The notes beneath the pieces are model-generated. The model made no database searches. It was not told where the DNA came from and saw only the letters and a list, made by a program, of their open reading frames with translations. Both the position numbers and the translations under genes were made by a program. A stretch of DNA of 33,960 nt from Arthrobacter sp. efr-133-TYG-118 (GTDB lineage Bacteria > Actinomycetota > Actinomycetes > Actinomycetales > Micrococcaceae): the NCBI RefSeq assembly GCF_030209755.1, contig NZ_JARVRH010000021.1, positions 1 through 33,960 of the forward strand. The letters are read 5' to 3'. Of the stretch, positions 8,186 to 15,865 are shown one piece after another (within the stretch, counting starts at the first letter, position 1; each line of letters starts with the position of its first letter).

Positions 8186-8668
8186 TTAGGAAGCCAGAAC
8201 TTCGTCGAGAACGCTTGCGGCCTTCTCTTCGTCGGTCTTCTCAGCCAATGCCAGTTCTGAAATCAGAATCTGTCGGGCTTTGGCCAGCATTCGCTTTTCA
8301 CCTGCGGAAAGGCCGCGATCGTGATCACGGCGCCAAAGATCGCGGACGACCTCTGCAACCTTGATGACGTCGCCGGAAGCAAGCTTCTCCAGGTTTGCCT
8401 TATAGCGACGCGACCAGTTGGTGGGCTCTTCAGTGAACTCGGCGCGGAGAACGTCAAATACGTGCTCCAAGCCTTCCTTGCCCACTACGTCGCGAACCCC
8501 AACAAGGTCTACGTTTTCTGCTGGAACTTCAATGGTCAGATCACCCTGAGCCACCTTGAGCTTGAGATACATTTTCTCTTCGCCCTTGATAGTGCGCATC
8601 TTTATTTCTTCAATTTTTGCTGCACCGTGGTGAGGGTAAACTACTGTCTCGCCGACCTCAAAAACCAT
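8186..8668 (-). CDS. carD: CarD-family RNA polymerase-binding transcription factor
   Basis: At 160 residues this matches mycobacterial CarD closely in size. The N-terminal RNAP-interaction domain begins MVFEVGETVVYPHHG. The basic DNA-binding helical domain contains W85 in EPTNWSRRYK, at the same number as the tryptophan that wedges into the -10 fork in M. tuberculosis CarD. CarD stabilises the RNAP open complex at many housekeeping promoters. ATG 8668 is preceded by a purine-rich AAAGGGGAAAG. The longer frame to 8863 is rejected because it would move the conserved N-terminus inward. A lipoprotein gene diverges from it, as lpqE does in mycobacteria. Confidence 0.95.
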   Translation of the reverse strand: MVFEVGETVVYPHHGAAKIEEIKMRTIKGEEKMYLKLKVAQGDLTIEVPAENVDLVGVRDVVGKEGLEHVFDVLRAEFTEEPTNWSRRYKANLEKLASGDVIKVAEVVRDLWRRDHDRGLSAGEKRMLAKARQILISELALAEKTDEEKAASVLDEVLAS

Positions 8669-8948
8669 GTGGACTTTCCCCTTTCCCGCAGACCAGTTTA
8701 TCACGCTTAAGGCATACGATTGGCACGGAAAGGGGTCCCGAGCCCAGTAAATACGCGGAAAATGGCCTTTTCGACCCTCCGGCACCCTCTTGACGGGAGG
8801 GCATAAAAGTGCATAGGACACAGCGTTCCGGATGACCCTACTCCTTCCGGAGGGCCGCCACAATGGTGATCGGAATCCTTGTTCCTGCTAGTTTGCCGAT
8901 AGGCTATGGCTGAAAAGTGTTCCAATGACTCTTAGAGGAGTACGTGTC

Positions 8949-9539
8949 GTGCGCATTACTGCGATGAACCGTGTCCAGCGCGGCAAACTGGCGATGGCGG
9001 CGGCCGCCATCAGCATCGGTCTCTTGTCCGTGACCGGCTGTGGCTATATCAACCCCCAGCAGACCAACGAGCAGTACTCTCCGTCCGACGGCGTCAGGGA
9101 AGACCTCGGACCGCTTCAGCTGCGCAACATGCTCATCGTCTCCACGGATGCCAACAAGCCTGGACGCGTCATTGGTGCCGTGTTCAACACCTCCTCGAGC
9201 GATGCAACCCTCACCATCAGTGGCGCGGGCGGGTCACAGGCGACCATTCCGGTCAAGGCCAAGTCCCAGACCTACCTCAACGAGACCACCGACGCCGCCG
9301 TTCTGAGCACGAGCGGCGGTGCCCCGGGTTCCATGGTTTCCGTGACCATCAAGACCGGCTCCGATTCGCGCGCCGTGCAGTTCCCGGTCCTTGACGCTTC
9401 CTTGAAGGAATACGCGAAGTACCTCCCCACCGTTTCCGCTTCTCCGAGCCCCTCGGTCAGCGGTTCCGCCACCCCAAGCAGCGGGTCGACCGCCTCAAGC
9501 AGCAGCGCGACGCCGAGCGCTAGCGCCACCGGCCACTAG
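8949..9539 (+). CDS. Conserved lipoprotein in the lpqE position
   Basis: The 196-residue protein has a signal peptide ending in the lipobox VTGC (lipidated Cys near residue 32), so it is exported and membrane-anchored. The mature part begins with a tyrosine/asparagine-rich stretch, then a beta-rich domain (LRNMLIVSTD, NTSSSDATLTISG) and a Ser/Thr/Pro/Ala-rich low-complexity tail. I recognise no catalytic motif. Divergent placement opposite carD matches mycobacterial lpqE, and I infer an LpqE-like protein of unknown function. GTG 8949 has GAGGAG 8 nt upstream; an upstream ATG at 8925 lies ahead of that ribosome site and is less likely. Confidence 0.78.
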   Translation: MRITAMNRVQRGKLAMAAAAISIGLLSVTGCGYINPQQTNEQYSPSDGVREDLGPLQLRNMLIVSTDANKPGRVIGAVFNTSSSDATLTISGAGGSQATIPVKAKSQTYLNETTDAAVLSTSGGAPGSMVSVTIKTGSDSRAVQFPVLDASLKEYAKYLPTVSASPSPSVSGSATPSSGSTASSSSATPSASATGH

Positions 9540-9586
9540 GCGGCCGGCGGCCCGCCGCTCCTGTCGGCAACAAGCCAGCTCCACGA

Positions 9587-9631
9587 AACGAAAAGGAAGG
9601 GCTCCCGCAATGGGAGCCCTTCCTTTTCGTT
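9587..9631. terminator. Bidirectional intrinsic terminator (lipoprotein / regX3)
   Basis: Perfect 20-bp arms (9587-9606 and 9612-9631) enclose a 5-nt loop. The A-rich left side and T-rich right side (CCTTTTCGTT) give a U-tract in both directions, so it can serve both the rightward lipoprotein gene and leftward regX3. Confidence 0.88.
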
Positions 9632-9666
9632 GTTGCCCTTGCGGGTTGCTCTGCCCGCGCGGATTC

Positions 9667-10347
9667 CTACGGCTCGAACTTGTAGCCCAGGCCCCGCACC
9701 GTGACGAGGTAGCGGGGAACCGAGGGGTCCGGCTCGATCTTGCTGCGCAAGCGCTTCACGTGGACGTCCAAGGTCTTGGTGTCGCCCACGTAGTCGGAGC
9801 CCCAGACGCGGTCGATTAACTGCCCGCGGGTGAGCACCCGGCCCGAATTGCGAAGGAGCATCTCAAGGAGTTCGAATTCCTTCAGCGGAAGCGATACCTG
9901 CTCGCCGTTGACGCTCACTACATGCCGCTCGATGTCCATGCGCACCGGACCGGCCTGCACAGTGGACGTGATGAGTTCCTCCGGCTCGCCTTGCCGGCGC
10001 AGCACAGCACGCACGCGCGCCACGAGTTCCCTGGAGGAGTACGGCTTGGTGACATAGTCGTCCGCGCCGAGTTCCAGGCCAACCACCTTGTCGATTTCCG
10101 AGTCCTTGGCCGTCAGCATGATGACCGGGACGCTGGAACGCTGGCGCAGTTGCCTGCAAACCTCGGTGCCGGGGGTCCCCGGAAGCTGCAAGTCCAGCAG
10201 CACGAGGTCGGCCCCGTTGCGGTCGAACTCCACCAAGGCGTCACTGCCGTTGTCCACCACCTGGACATCGAAGCCTTCCTTGCCCAATAGGTAGGACAGG
10301 GGGTCGCTGAACGACTCTTCGTCCTCCACGATCAGAATCCTGCTCAA
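9667..10347 (-). CDS. regX3: OmpR-type response regulator RegX3 (phosphate response)
   Basis: The 226-residue protein has a receiver domain with phospho-acceptor D52 (LVLLDLQLPG), acidic pocket near residues 8-10, and K101 (YVTKPYSS). The same numbers apply in M. tuberculosis RegX3. A C-terminal winged helix follows from about residue 130, ending with the typical VRGLGYKF. It is transcribed after senX3 with a 4-bp ATGA overlap. It is expected to bind PHO-box repeats and activate phosphate-scavenging genes under phosphate limitation. Candidate boxes lie upstream of senX3 and phoU. Gene order gpm-senX3-regX3 is shared with mycobacteria, with phoU inserted here. Confidence 0.9.
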   Translation of the reverse strand: MSRILIVEDEESFSDPLSYLLGKEGFDVQVVDNGSDALVEFDRNGADLVLLDLQLPGTPGTEVCRQLRQRSSVPVIMLTAKDSEIDKVVGLELGADDYVTKPYSSRELVARVRAVLRRQGEPEELITSTVQAGPVRMDIERHVVSVNGEQVSLPLKEFELLEMLLRNSGRVLTRGQLIDRVWGSDYVGDTKTLDVHVKRLRSKIEPDPSVPRYLVTVRGLGYKFEP

Positions 10348-11558
10348 GCGCCAGCTCCTTGCTCTAGGGCGCGCACAGCGCCCGTCGTTTGAATCACGTT
10401 TCGAGGCTTCGCCCCGGCGTCGTTGTCCTCCTGGCCTTCCATTTCCGGAAGCCGGATGGTGAAAGTAGAACCTTGGCCTGGCTGGGACCAGACGGTGACC
10501 TCGCCGCCGTGGTTGGACACCACGTGTTTGACGATACTCAGGCCCAAGCCTGTTCCGCCGGTCTGCCGGGACCTCGCGGCGTCCACGCGGTAGAAGCGTT
10601 CGAAGATGCGTTCCTGGTCCTCCGGGCTGAGACCCTCACCCTGGTCAGTGACTGAAATGGCCACCACGCCCTCTTTGGCGCGGACCCCCACTCCCACACG
10701 GGTGTTCTCCGGCGAATAACGAATGGCGTTGTCGATCAGGTTCCGCAAGGCGGTCACCAACAGGTCCTGGTCGCCGAAAACCATTGTTTCCGAGCGTCCG
10801 CCGACTACGATCTTGATGTTCTTGAGCTCGGCCGGGAGCTGCGAACGGTCCACGGCTTCGGCGATCACCGTGTTGATGTCCACGGCGTGCCCTTGCTGTG
10901 CCACGTTGGCGCCCTGAAGCCGGGACAGCTCAATGATGTCCTGGACCAGCGCGGCGAGTCGTGTCGATTCCTTGTGCATGCGCTTCGCGAAGCGACGCAC
11001 GGCTTCTTCGTCGTCCGGGCTCGCCTCAAGCGCCTCAGCCAGCAGGGAGATGGCGCCCACCGGCGTCTTGAGTTCGTGCGAGACGTTCGCCACGAAGTCG
11101 TTGCGGATCTCCTCGGTGCGGGTGATTTCGGTGCGGTCATCGGCAAGCAGGACGATATATTCCCATCCGAGCATGGCTGCCCGCACCTGAACCACGATGG
11201 TTCCCTTACCCAGGGGACCCCGGGGCAACTCGAAAGTCTCCTCCAGGATCACGCCGTCGCGCCGCACCTTTGCGGTCATGTCCAGCAACTGCTTGTGCAC
11301 CACCGTGTGGCCCCTCACGAGGCCGTATGCGTAGGCAGCGGGACTTGCCCGGACGACGCCGTCGATCGCGTCCACTACGACGAAAGCGCGCCCGACGACG
11401 GATAGCACCTCCGCGGCTCCCTCCGGAAGCAGCGGCTCGGTGACGTCCAGATCCACGATCTTCCGCTGCCGTTCACTGAGCCTGAACGCGAGCACGCCAA
11501 AGACGCCGCACGACAGGCCGACTAGACCTGCGATGACACCTATGAGCACTGGATCCAC
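10344..11558 (-). CDS. senX3: Sensor histidine kinase SenX3
   Basis: The 404-residue membrane kinase has one clear N-terminal transmembrane segment (about 5-27), a PAS-like domain (about 50-140), a HisKA box with phospho-acceptor H161 (VANVSHELKTPVG), and a C-terminal HATPase with N, G1 and G2 boxes (LRNLIDNAIRYSPE, VTDQGEGLSPED, GGTGLGLSIVKHV). It phosphorylates RegX3. The absence of a large extracellular loop fits the view that SenX3 senses phosphate through the Pst transporter and PhoU rather than directly. PhoU is encoded divergently next door. Its stop overlaps the regX3 start by 4 bp. Confidence 0.9.
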   Translation of the reverse strand: MDPVLIGVIAGLVGLSCGVFGVLAFRLSERQRKIVDLDVTEPLLPEGAAEVLSVVGRAFVVVDAIDGVVRASPAAYAYGLVRGHTVVHKQLLDMTAKVRRDGVILEETFELPRGPLGKGTIVVQVRAAMLGWEYIVLLADDRTEITRTEEIRNDFVANVSHELKTPVGAISLLAEALEASPDDEEAVRRFAKRMHKESTRLAALVQDIIELSRLQGANVAQQGHAVDINTVIAEAVDRSQLPAELKNIKIVVGGRSETMVFGDQDLLVTALRNLIDNAIRYSPENTRVGVGVRAKEGVVAISVTDQGEGLSPEDQERIFERFYRVDAARSRQTGGTGLGLSIVKHVVSNHGGEVTVWSQPGQGSTFTIRLPEMEGQEDNDAGAKPRNVIQTTGAVRALEQGAGA

Positions 11559-11617
11559 GGATCTAGCTTATGCGCTCAAAACACTGCAAAATATGGAACG
11601 GTCACCAAACGGCCCCG

Positions 11618-11661
11618 GTTCAGCTAACGTTCACCTAAAGGTGCGCAATCGTTCATTGACC
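11618..11661. promoter_or_regulatory. PHO-box-like 11-bp direct repeats (candidate RegX3 site)
   Basis: GTTCAGCTAAC (11618-11628) and GTTCACCTAAA (11629-11639) are adjacent 11-mers. GTTCATTGACC (11651-11661) lies in exact 11-bp phase after one degenerate unit (11640-11650). GTTCACC repeats of this period are the PHO boxes bound by PhoP/RegX3 in Streptomyces and mycobacteria. The array sits between divergent senX3 and phoU. Confidence 0.78.
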
Positions 11662-11755
11662 ACTGCCACCCTTACTAGTTGGACCGTAGTTAGCTGTGAT
11701 GATTTTCGCGCCGCCAGAAGGGTGCGGAGGAGATTTCCAAGGAGAGGACGCCACC

Positions 11756-12409
11756 GTGCGCAAGGTTTTTCAGGAGGAGCTCATCCAGGTCGGTGAGGAC
11801 CTCATCGAGATCTCAAAACTGGTCACTGAGGCGATCCAAAACGCGACCACCGCATTCGAAGGCGCCGACGTCGATCTCGCCCAGGACGTCATTGCCGCCG
11901 ATGCCCGCATCGACTTCCTGCAGAACGGCCTCGACGAACGGGCCATCGACATCCTGGCCCTCCAGGGCCCCGTGGCAAGCGACCTCCGGATGATTGTTGG
12001 CTCCCTGCGGATGAGCGCATCCCTGGAGCGCATGGGTGACCTCGCCCGGCACGTGGCCCAACTGGCCCGTTTGCGCTACCCGGCCACGGTCATCCCCGAG
12101 CAGCTGACGGCGACGTTCAAGGACATGGCCCGCCTGGACCTCGAAATCGTCCAGAAGGTCACCCTGCTCCTGGAGTCTCGCGACCTGGAAGTTGCCCGGG
12201 ACATCCTCAAGCTCAACATCCGGGTTGACGATCTGCACCTGAGCGTCTTCAGGGCAATCGCCGATCCCGCGTGGGCCGAGACTGCCGCCACCACCGTGGA
12301 TGTGGCCCTCGCCAGCCGCTACTTCGAGCGTTTCGCCGACCACGGCGTCTCCGTTGCCCGCAAGGTGACCTACCTGGTCACCGGTGAATGGCAGCCGGAA
12401 GGCTTCTAG
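11756..12409 (+). CDS. phoU: Phosphate signalling regulator PhoU
   Basis: The 217-residue protein is a duplicated three-helix-bundle PhoU. It begins MRKVFQEELIQVGEDLIEI and carries the two acidic metal-binding repeats typical of the family: one near DVIAADARIDFLQNGLDERAI and one near DILKLNIRVDDLHLSVFRAI, followed by ASRYFERFADH. PhoU represses the SenX3-RegX3-type response when phosphate is plentiful and modulates the Pst transporter. GTG 11756 follows GGAGAGG (11741-11747) at a suitable distance; earlier in-frame codons lie upstream of this site. It is divergent from senX3, sharing the PHO-box region. Confidence 0.92.
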   Translation: MRKVFQEELIQVGEDLIEISKLVTEAIQNATTAFEGADVDLAQDVIAADARIDFLQNGLDERAIDILALQGPVASDLRMIVGSLRMSASLERMGDLARHVAQLARLRYPATVIPEQLTATFKDMARLDLEIVQKVTLLLESRDLEVARDILKLNIRVDDLHLSVFRAIADPAWAETAATTVDVALASRYFERFADHGVSVARKVTYLVTGEWQPEGF

Positions 12410-12424
12410 CCAGTCATAACTAAC

Positions 12425-12470
12425 AACGACGCCGGCCGGCCCACCTCGCGGTGGGCCGGCCGGCGTCGTT
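12425..12470. terminator. Bidirectional terminator between phoU and gpmA
   Basis: Perfect 21-bp arms (12425-12445 and 12450-12470) with a TCGC tetraloop. TTTTCTC follows on the plus side and TTGTTAG on the minus side. Confidence 0.85.
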
Positions 12471-12481
12471 TTCTCAAGAGC

Positions 12482-13228
12482 TTATTTCTTGCCTTGGGCA
12501 GCTACAGCCTTGATGGACTCTGCCGCGGCCTCGGGGTCGAGGTAGGTTCCGCCGGGGTTGATCGGCTGGAAGTTCTCGTCCAGGTCGTAGACCAACGGGA
12601 TGCCCGTGGGGATGTTCAGACCGGTGATGTCTTCGTCGCTGATGCCGTCCAGGTGCTTGACAAGGGCGCGCAGGGAGTTGCCGTGGGCCGTGACCAGGAC
12701 TGTCTTGCCAGCCTTGAGGTCTTCCTTGATGTCGGATTCCCAGTACGGCAGGAGACGCACGAGGACGTCCTTGAGGCACTCGGTGCGCGGCAGGGCGTCG
12801 CCGAGGCCCGCGTAGCGCACGTCGTTGACCTGGGAGAACTCGCTGTCATCGGAAAGGGCGGGCGGCGGGGTGTCGTAGCTGCGGCGCCATTCCATGAACT
12901 GCGCTTCACCGAATTCGGCCAAGGTCTGGGCTTTGTCCTTGCCCTGCAGCGCGCCGTAGTGACGCTCATTGAGGCGCCAGTCACGCTTGACCGGAATCCA
13001 GCCGCGGTCGGCCTTGTCCAGGGAAATGTTCGCGGTGTTGATGGCCCGCTTGAGCAGGGACGTGTACAGGATGTCCGGGAGAACGTTGTTCTCGACCAGG
13101 AGCTCTCCGCCGCGCGCTGCTTCCTCGCGGCCTTGGTCGTTCAGGTCGACGTCCACCCAGCCGGTGAACAGGTTCTTGGCGTTCCAGTCGCTGTGGCCGT
13201 GGCGCAGCAGAATCAGCTTGTAAGTCAT
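12482..13228 (-). CDS. gpmA: 2,3-bisphosphoglycerate-dependent phosphoglycerate mutase
   Basis: This 248-residue glycolytic enzyme interconverts 3- and 2-phosphoglycerate. The phospho-histidine motif is LLRHGHSDWN (H10); actinobacterial members often have RHGHS instead of RHGES. The second catalytic His lies in VTAHGNSLRAL. I prefer ATG 13228 (MTYKLI), the usual N-terminus, with AGGATG upstream as ribosome site; ATG 13237 is in frame but has no room for one. Proximity to senX3-regX3 repeats the mycobacterial arrangement. Confidence 0.93.
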   Translation of the reverse strand: MTYKLILLRHGHSDWNAKNLFTGWVDVDLNDQGREEAARGGELLVENNVLPDILYTSLLKRAINTANISLDKADRGWIPVKRDWRLNERHYGALQGKDKAQTLAEFGEAQFMEWRRSYDTPPPALSDDSEFSQVNDVRYAGLGDALPRTECLKDVLVRLLPYWESDIKEDLKAGKTVLVTAHGNSLRALVKHLDGISDEDITGLNIPTGIPLVYDLDENFQPINPGGTYLDPEAAAESIKAVAAQGKK

Positions 13229-13292
13229 GGTTTTCATCCTAAGCGATCAGGCGTTGCCGTTGCCGGGCGTTACGCCATTACCCTTTGACCGC

Positions 13293-13354
13293 AACGCGGG
13301 GTCACTTAGCGCCGGTGTTTGTGCGCCGGATGGGCCGTAAGTGACCCCGCGTTG
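13293..13354. repeat. CAACGC-type palindromic repeat
   Basis: Perfect 17-bp arms (13293-13309 and 13338-13354) flank a 28-nt G+C-rich loop. The arm CAACGC-GGGG-TCACTTA shares the CAACGC-N4-TCACT pattern with the repeat at 4119. The end of the right arm runs into the GGAGGA that serves as ribosome site for the methyltransferase gene, so the element lies in that gene's leader. Confidence 0.7.
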
Positions 13355-13371
13355 GAGGATAAAGTGGGACG

Positions 13372-14187
13372 GTGGTGCAAAAAGCGGAGCGGGTGCAGGG
13401 AAGACGCGGCAAACCCGTCGGCAACATCACCAGGGGCACCACGAATCCCAACCGCATGCGCCGTCTCGACCGCTGGTTGGCGGGCCCGCAGGCATGGCGG
13501 CTACGCTCCGCGATCGACCCCTTGGTAGTGGATCTGGGCTACGGCGCTTCCCCGGCCACCGCCGTCGAACTCTTCGAAAGGCTGCAGGCAGTCCGCCCCG
13601 ACGTCCGCGTGTGCGGGATCGAGATCGAACCCGAGCGCGTCAGTATCGCGAAATCCCTGGAAAGGCCCGGGCTCAGCTTCCACGTGGGCGGTTTCGAGGT
13701 TCCCGTTCCGGGCAATCCTGTATTGGTGCGGGCCTTCAATGTGCTGCGGCAATACGAGGAATCGGATGTGGCCGGGATCTGGTCGCTGGTGCAGTCGCGG
13801 CTGGCACCGCAGGGATTGTTCATCGACGGCACGTGTGACGAAATCGGCCGCAGGGTGACGTGGGTTGCGTTGGATCCGGACGGGCCCTTGAGCCTGAGCT
13901 TGTCCATGCGGTTCGGCGGCTTCGAACTGCCCTCCGACGTGGCCGAACGACTGCCGAAGGCACTCATCCACCGCAACATCCCGGGGGAACGCATTCATGC
14001 TTTCCTGAATGCCCTGGACCAGGCCTGGTTGGAAGCCGCACCGCTTGCGTCCTTTGGTACCAAGCAGCGGTGGACCGCTATGTGCCGATCAATGCGCGAC
14101 GCCGGTTGGCCGCTTCAGGATGGCGCGTCGCGCTGGCGCCTGGGGGAACTCACCGTCGACTGGTCGGCGGTGGCTCCGGCGCAGTGA
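13372..14187 (+). CDS. Class I SAM-dependent methyltransferase-like protein
   Basis: This 271-residue protein has a Rossmann-type glycine motif VVDLGYGASP (about 52-61) followed by an acidic strand end in VCGIEIEPERV, as expected for SAM binding. The substrate is not identifiable. The protein is rich in Arg at the N-terminus. GTG 13372 (a second GTG follows directly) lies 12 nt after GGAGGA, which is somewhat far, so the exact start is uncertain. It converges on the DUF2516 gene with only 7 bp between the stops. Confidence 0.72.
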   Translation: MVQKAERVQGRRGKPVGNITRGTTNPNRMRRLDRWLAGPQAWRLRSAIDPLVVDLGYGASPATAVELFERLQAVRPDVRVCGIEIEPERVSIAKSLERPGLSFHVGGFEVPVPGNPVLVRAFNVLRQYEESDVAGIWSLVQSRLAPQGLFIDGTCDEIGRRVTWVALDPDGPLSLSLSMRFGGFELPSDVAERLPKALIHRNIPGERIHAFLNALDQAWLEAAPLASFGTKQRWTAMCRSMRDAGWPLQDGASRWRLGELTVDWSAVAPAQ

Positions 14188-14194
14188 GCCGTGG

Positions 14195-14533
14195 TCACCA
14201 GGGACCGTACGGCCCCTGGTTGCGGCCGCTGTTGCCTATTTCCTTCACTGCGGGACGAACGTCCGCCAAGTAGACACACGCCGCGGTCACGGCGGCGATG
14301 CCAAAGAGGCCAAGGCCACCGCCGCCGCCGAGGACGGAGAGGCCGCCGATCACCGCGGCGACGCCGGTCAGGGCCAGCCAGAAAGTCTTGGTGCGCTTGG
14401 ATGCGGCTTCGAAGGACGAGGGTTTGTGGCGCAGGCAATCGACCAGCGCCCACAGCTCCAAAGCGAAGGCAACCAGTCCCAGAATGAACCAAATCCCATT
14501 CTGGATGTTTGAAATCAAAATTTTTCCGTCCAC
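14195..14533 (-). CDS. DUF2516 family membrane protein
   Basis: The protein of about 112 residues has two hydrophobic helices: one near the N-terminus (IWFILGLVAFALELWALVDC) and a second Gly-rich one, with a basic loop HKPSSFEAASKRTK between them. This layout is the actinobacterial DUF2516 family, whose function is unknown. I place the start at GTG 14533; a TTG at 14554 is also in frame and would overlap the upstream PLP-enzyme gene by 11 bp. In either case the two leftward genes are tightly linked. The last codons lie inside a near-perfect palindrome (14197-14220). Confidence 0.68.
   Translation of the reverse strand: MDGKILISNIQNGIWFILGLVAFALELWALVDCLRHKPSSFEAASKRTKTFWLALTGVAAVIGGLSVLGGGGGLGLFGIAAVTAACVYLADVRPAVKEIGNSGRNQGPYGPW
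14197..14220. terminator. Possible bidirectional terminator inside the 3' end of the DUF2516 gene
   Basis: This 24-bp palindrome centred on CCGTACGG has one imperfect pair. It lies between convergent genes whose stops are 7 bp apart and encodes the last residues of the leftward gene. There is no U tract, so termination is only a suggestion. Confidence 0.35.
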
Positions 14534-14543
14534 GCCCTCAAGC

Positions 14544-15728
14544 CTAGCGGTCAAGAGACTTGAGCGCTTGCTCCAAATCCGCCCAGAGGTCTTCGACGTT
14601 CTCGATCCCGACGCTCATCCTGACCAGGTTGTCCGGCACACTGAGCGGCTCGGCGGTGTGCCGGCGTCGGCGTTCGATGAGGGATTCGACGCCGCCCAGC
14701 GACGTCGCCGGAATCCACAACCGCAATGCACGAACCAGTTGATCCGCTGCGTCTGCACCGCTGCGGGTTCCGTCTCCGGCCAACTGGATGCACAAGATCG
14801 AACCGAAGCCCTTCATCTGGGACTTGGCCCGTTCGTGGCCGGGATCGTCGGGCAGACCCGGGAAGCGGATGGACTCGACGCGCGGGTGGGTGCTCAGCCG
14901 CTCGGCCAACGTTGCGGCAGAAGCTTGCGAGCGCTCGATCCGGAGCGCCAGCGTGCGCAGGCCGCGGAGCGCGAGCCAGGCCTCGAAGGGACCCGCGATG
15001 CCGCCGTGGATGATGCGGTGGTGGAGGAGTTCCGCGCGAAGCTCGGCGTTGGAGGTCACCAAGGCGCCGAGTACGACGTCGGAGTGTCCAGCCAGGTATT
15101 TCGTCACCGAATGGAGCACGACGTCGGAGCCCAGGGTGAGGGGCTGCTGAACAAGCGGTGTGGAGAAGGTGTTGTCCGTGACCACGATGGCGCCGGCCTC
15201 ATGGGCAGCGGTGGCGAGTGCCCGTACGTCGGCGATGCCAAGCATCGGGTTGGTAGGGCTTTCAATCCACAGCATGCTGGCGGGCTTTCCATCCGCGGGG
15301 GCGAGCTGCGCCTTGACGGCATCGGTGTCCGCGATGTCAACAGTCCGCAACTCAAGGATGCCCTTGGCCGCGAGTTCGGTGGCCATGACGAGCGATCCTG
15401 CGTAGCTGTGCGTGGGCATGACGAGCACCCCGCCGGCCGGCACGAGCGACAGCGCGGAGCTCACTGCGGCCAAGCCCGAGGCGTAGAGCAAGCCGGGCAG
15501 CTCGGCGCCCTCCAGCTGGGCCAGTGCTTCCTCGAACGGATCCCAGGTGGGGTTGGCATAGCGCCCGTAGCCACGGTCGCCGTCGCTCAATGCTCCCGTG
15601 CCGAAATACGTGGAGGACAGAACGATGGGCGGGTTGACGGGTTGGTCATGGCTACGTTCGGGACGGCCTGCCGCCACCACCACAGTGTCAGGGGACAGAT
15701 CTGCGGCATGCTCTCGGGAAAGACTCAT
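14544..15728 (-). CDS. Cystathionine gamma-synthase/lyase-type PLP enzyme (transsulfuration family)
   Basis: The 394-residue cytosolic enzyme belongs to the Cys/Met-metabolism PLP family. The Schiff-base lysine is K210 in SVTKYLAGHSD. Other signatures are RYANPTWDPFE, the YASGLAAVS phosphate-binding segment, and WIESPTNPML with TDNTFSTP before the lysine. Members include cystathionine gamma-synthase (MetB), beta- and gamma-lyases and methionine gamma-lyase; sequence reading alone does not decide among them. ATG 15728 has TGGAG upstream. The DUF2516 gene follows immediately. Confidence 0.85.
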   Translation of the reverse strand: MSLSREHAADLSPDTVVVAAGRPERSHDQPVNPPIVLSSTYFGTGALSDGDRGYGRYANPTWDPFEEALAQLEGAELPGLLYASGLAAVSSALSLVPAGGVLVMPTHSYAGSLVMATELAAKGILELRTVDIADTDAVKAQLAPADGKPASMLWIESPTNPMLGIADVRALATAAHEAGAIVVTDNTFSTPLVQQPLTLGSDVVLHSVTKYLAGHSDVVLGALVTSNAELRAELLHHRIIHGGIAGPFEAWLALRGLRTLALRIERSQASAATLAERLSTHPRVESIRFPGLPDDPGHERAKSQMKGFGSILCIQLAGDGTRSGADAADQLVRALRLWIPATSLGGVESLIERRRRHTAEPLSVPDNLVRMSVGIENVEDLWADLEQALKSLDR

Positions 15729-15852
15729 TGCTCCAGCCTACGGCGCGGGGAGCGGGCGCTGGAAAGGTGTTACGGCTGAGTCTCCCGAGCTGCGGGGCGC
15801 GTCCCGCGCGGGTGGGTGTGCGCCGTCGTCGGGCACTGTCAGTGTTCCTCTG

Positions 15853-15858
15853 TACGCT
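15853..15858 (+). promoter_or_regulatory. Candidate -10 element for a leaderless tmk mRNA
   Basis: TACGCT fits TANNNT and ends 7 nt before GTG 15866, which has no Shine-Dalgarno sequence. The expected transcription start is within 1-2 nt of the start codon. Confidence 0.45.
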
Positions 15859-15865
15859 TAGATCC

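Noticed and set aside
14298..15779. 493-codon plus-strand frame
   Set aside because: Antisense to the PLP transsulfuration enzyme and the DUF2516 gene.
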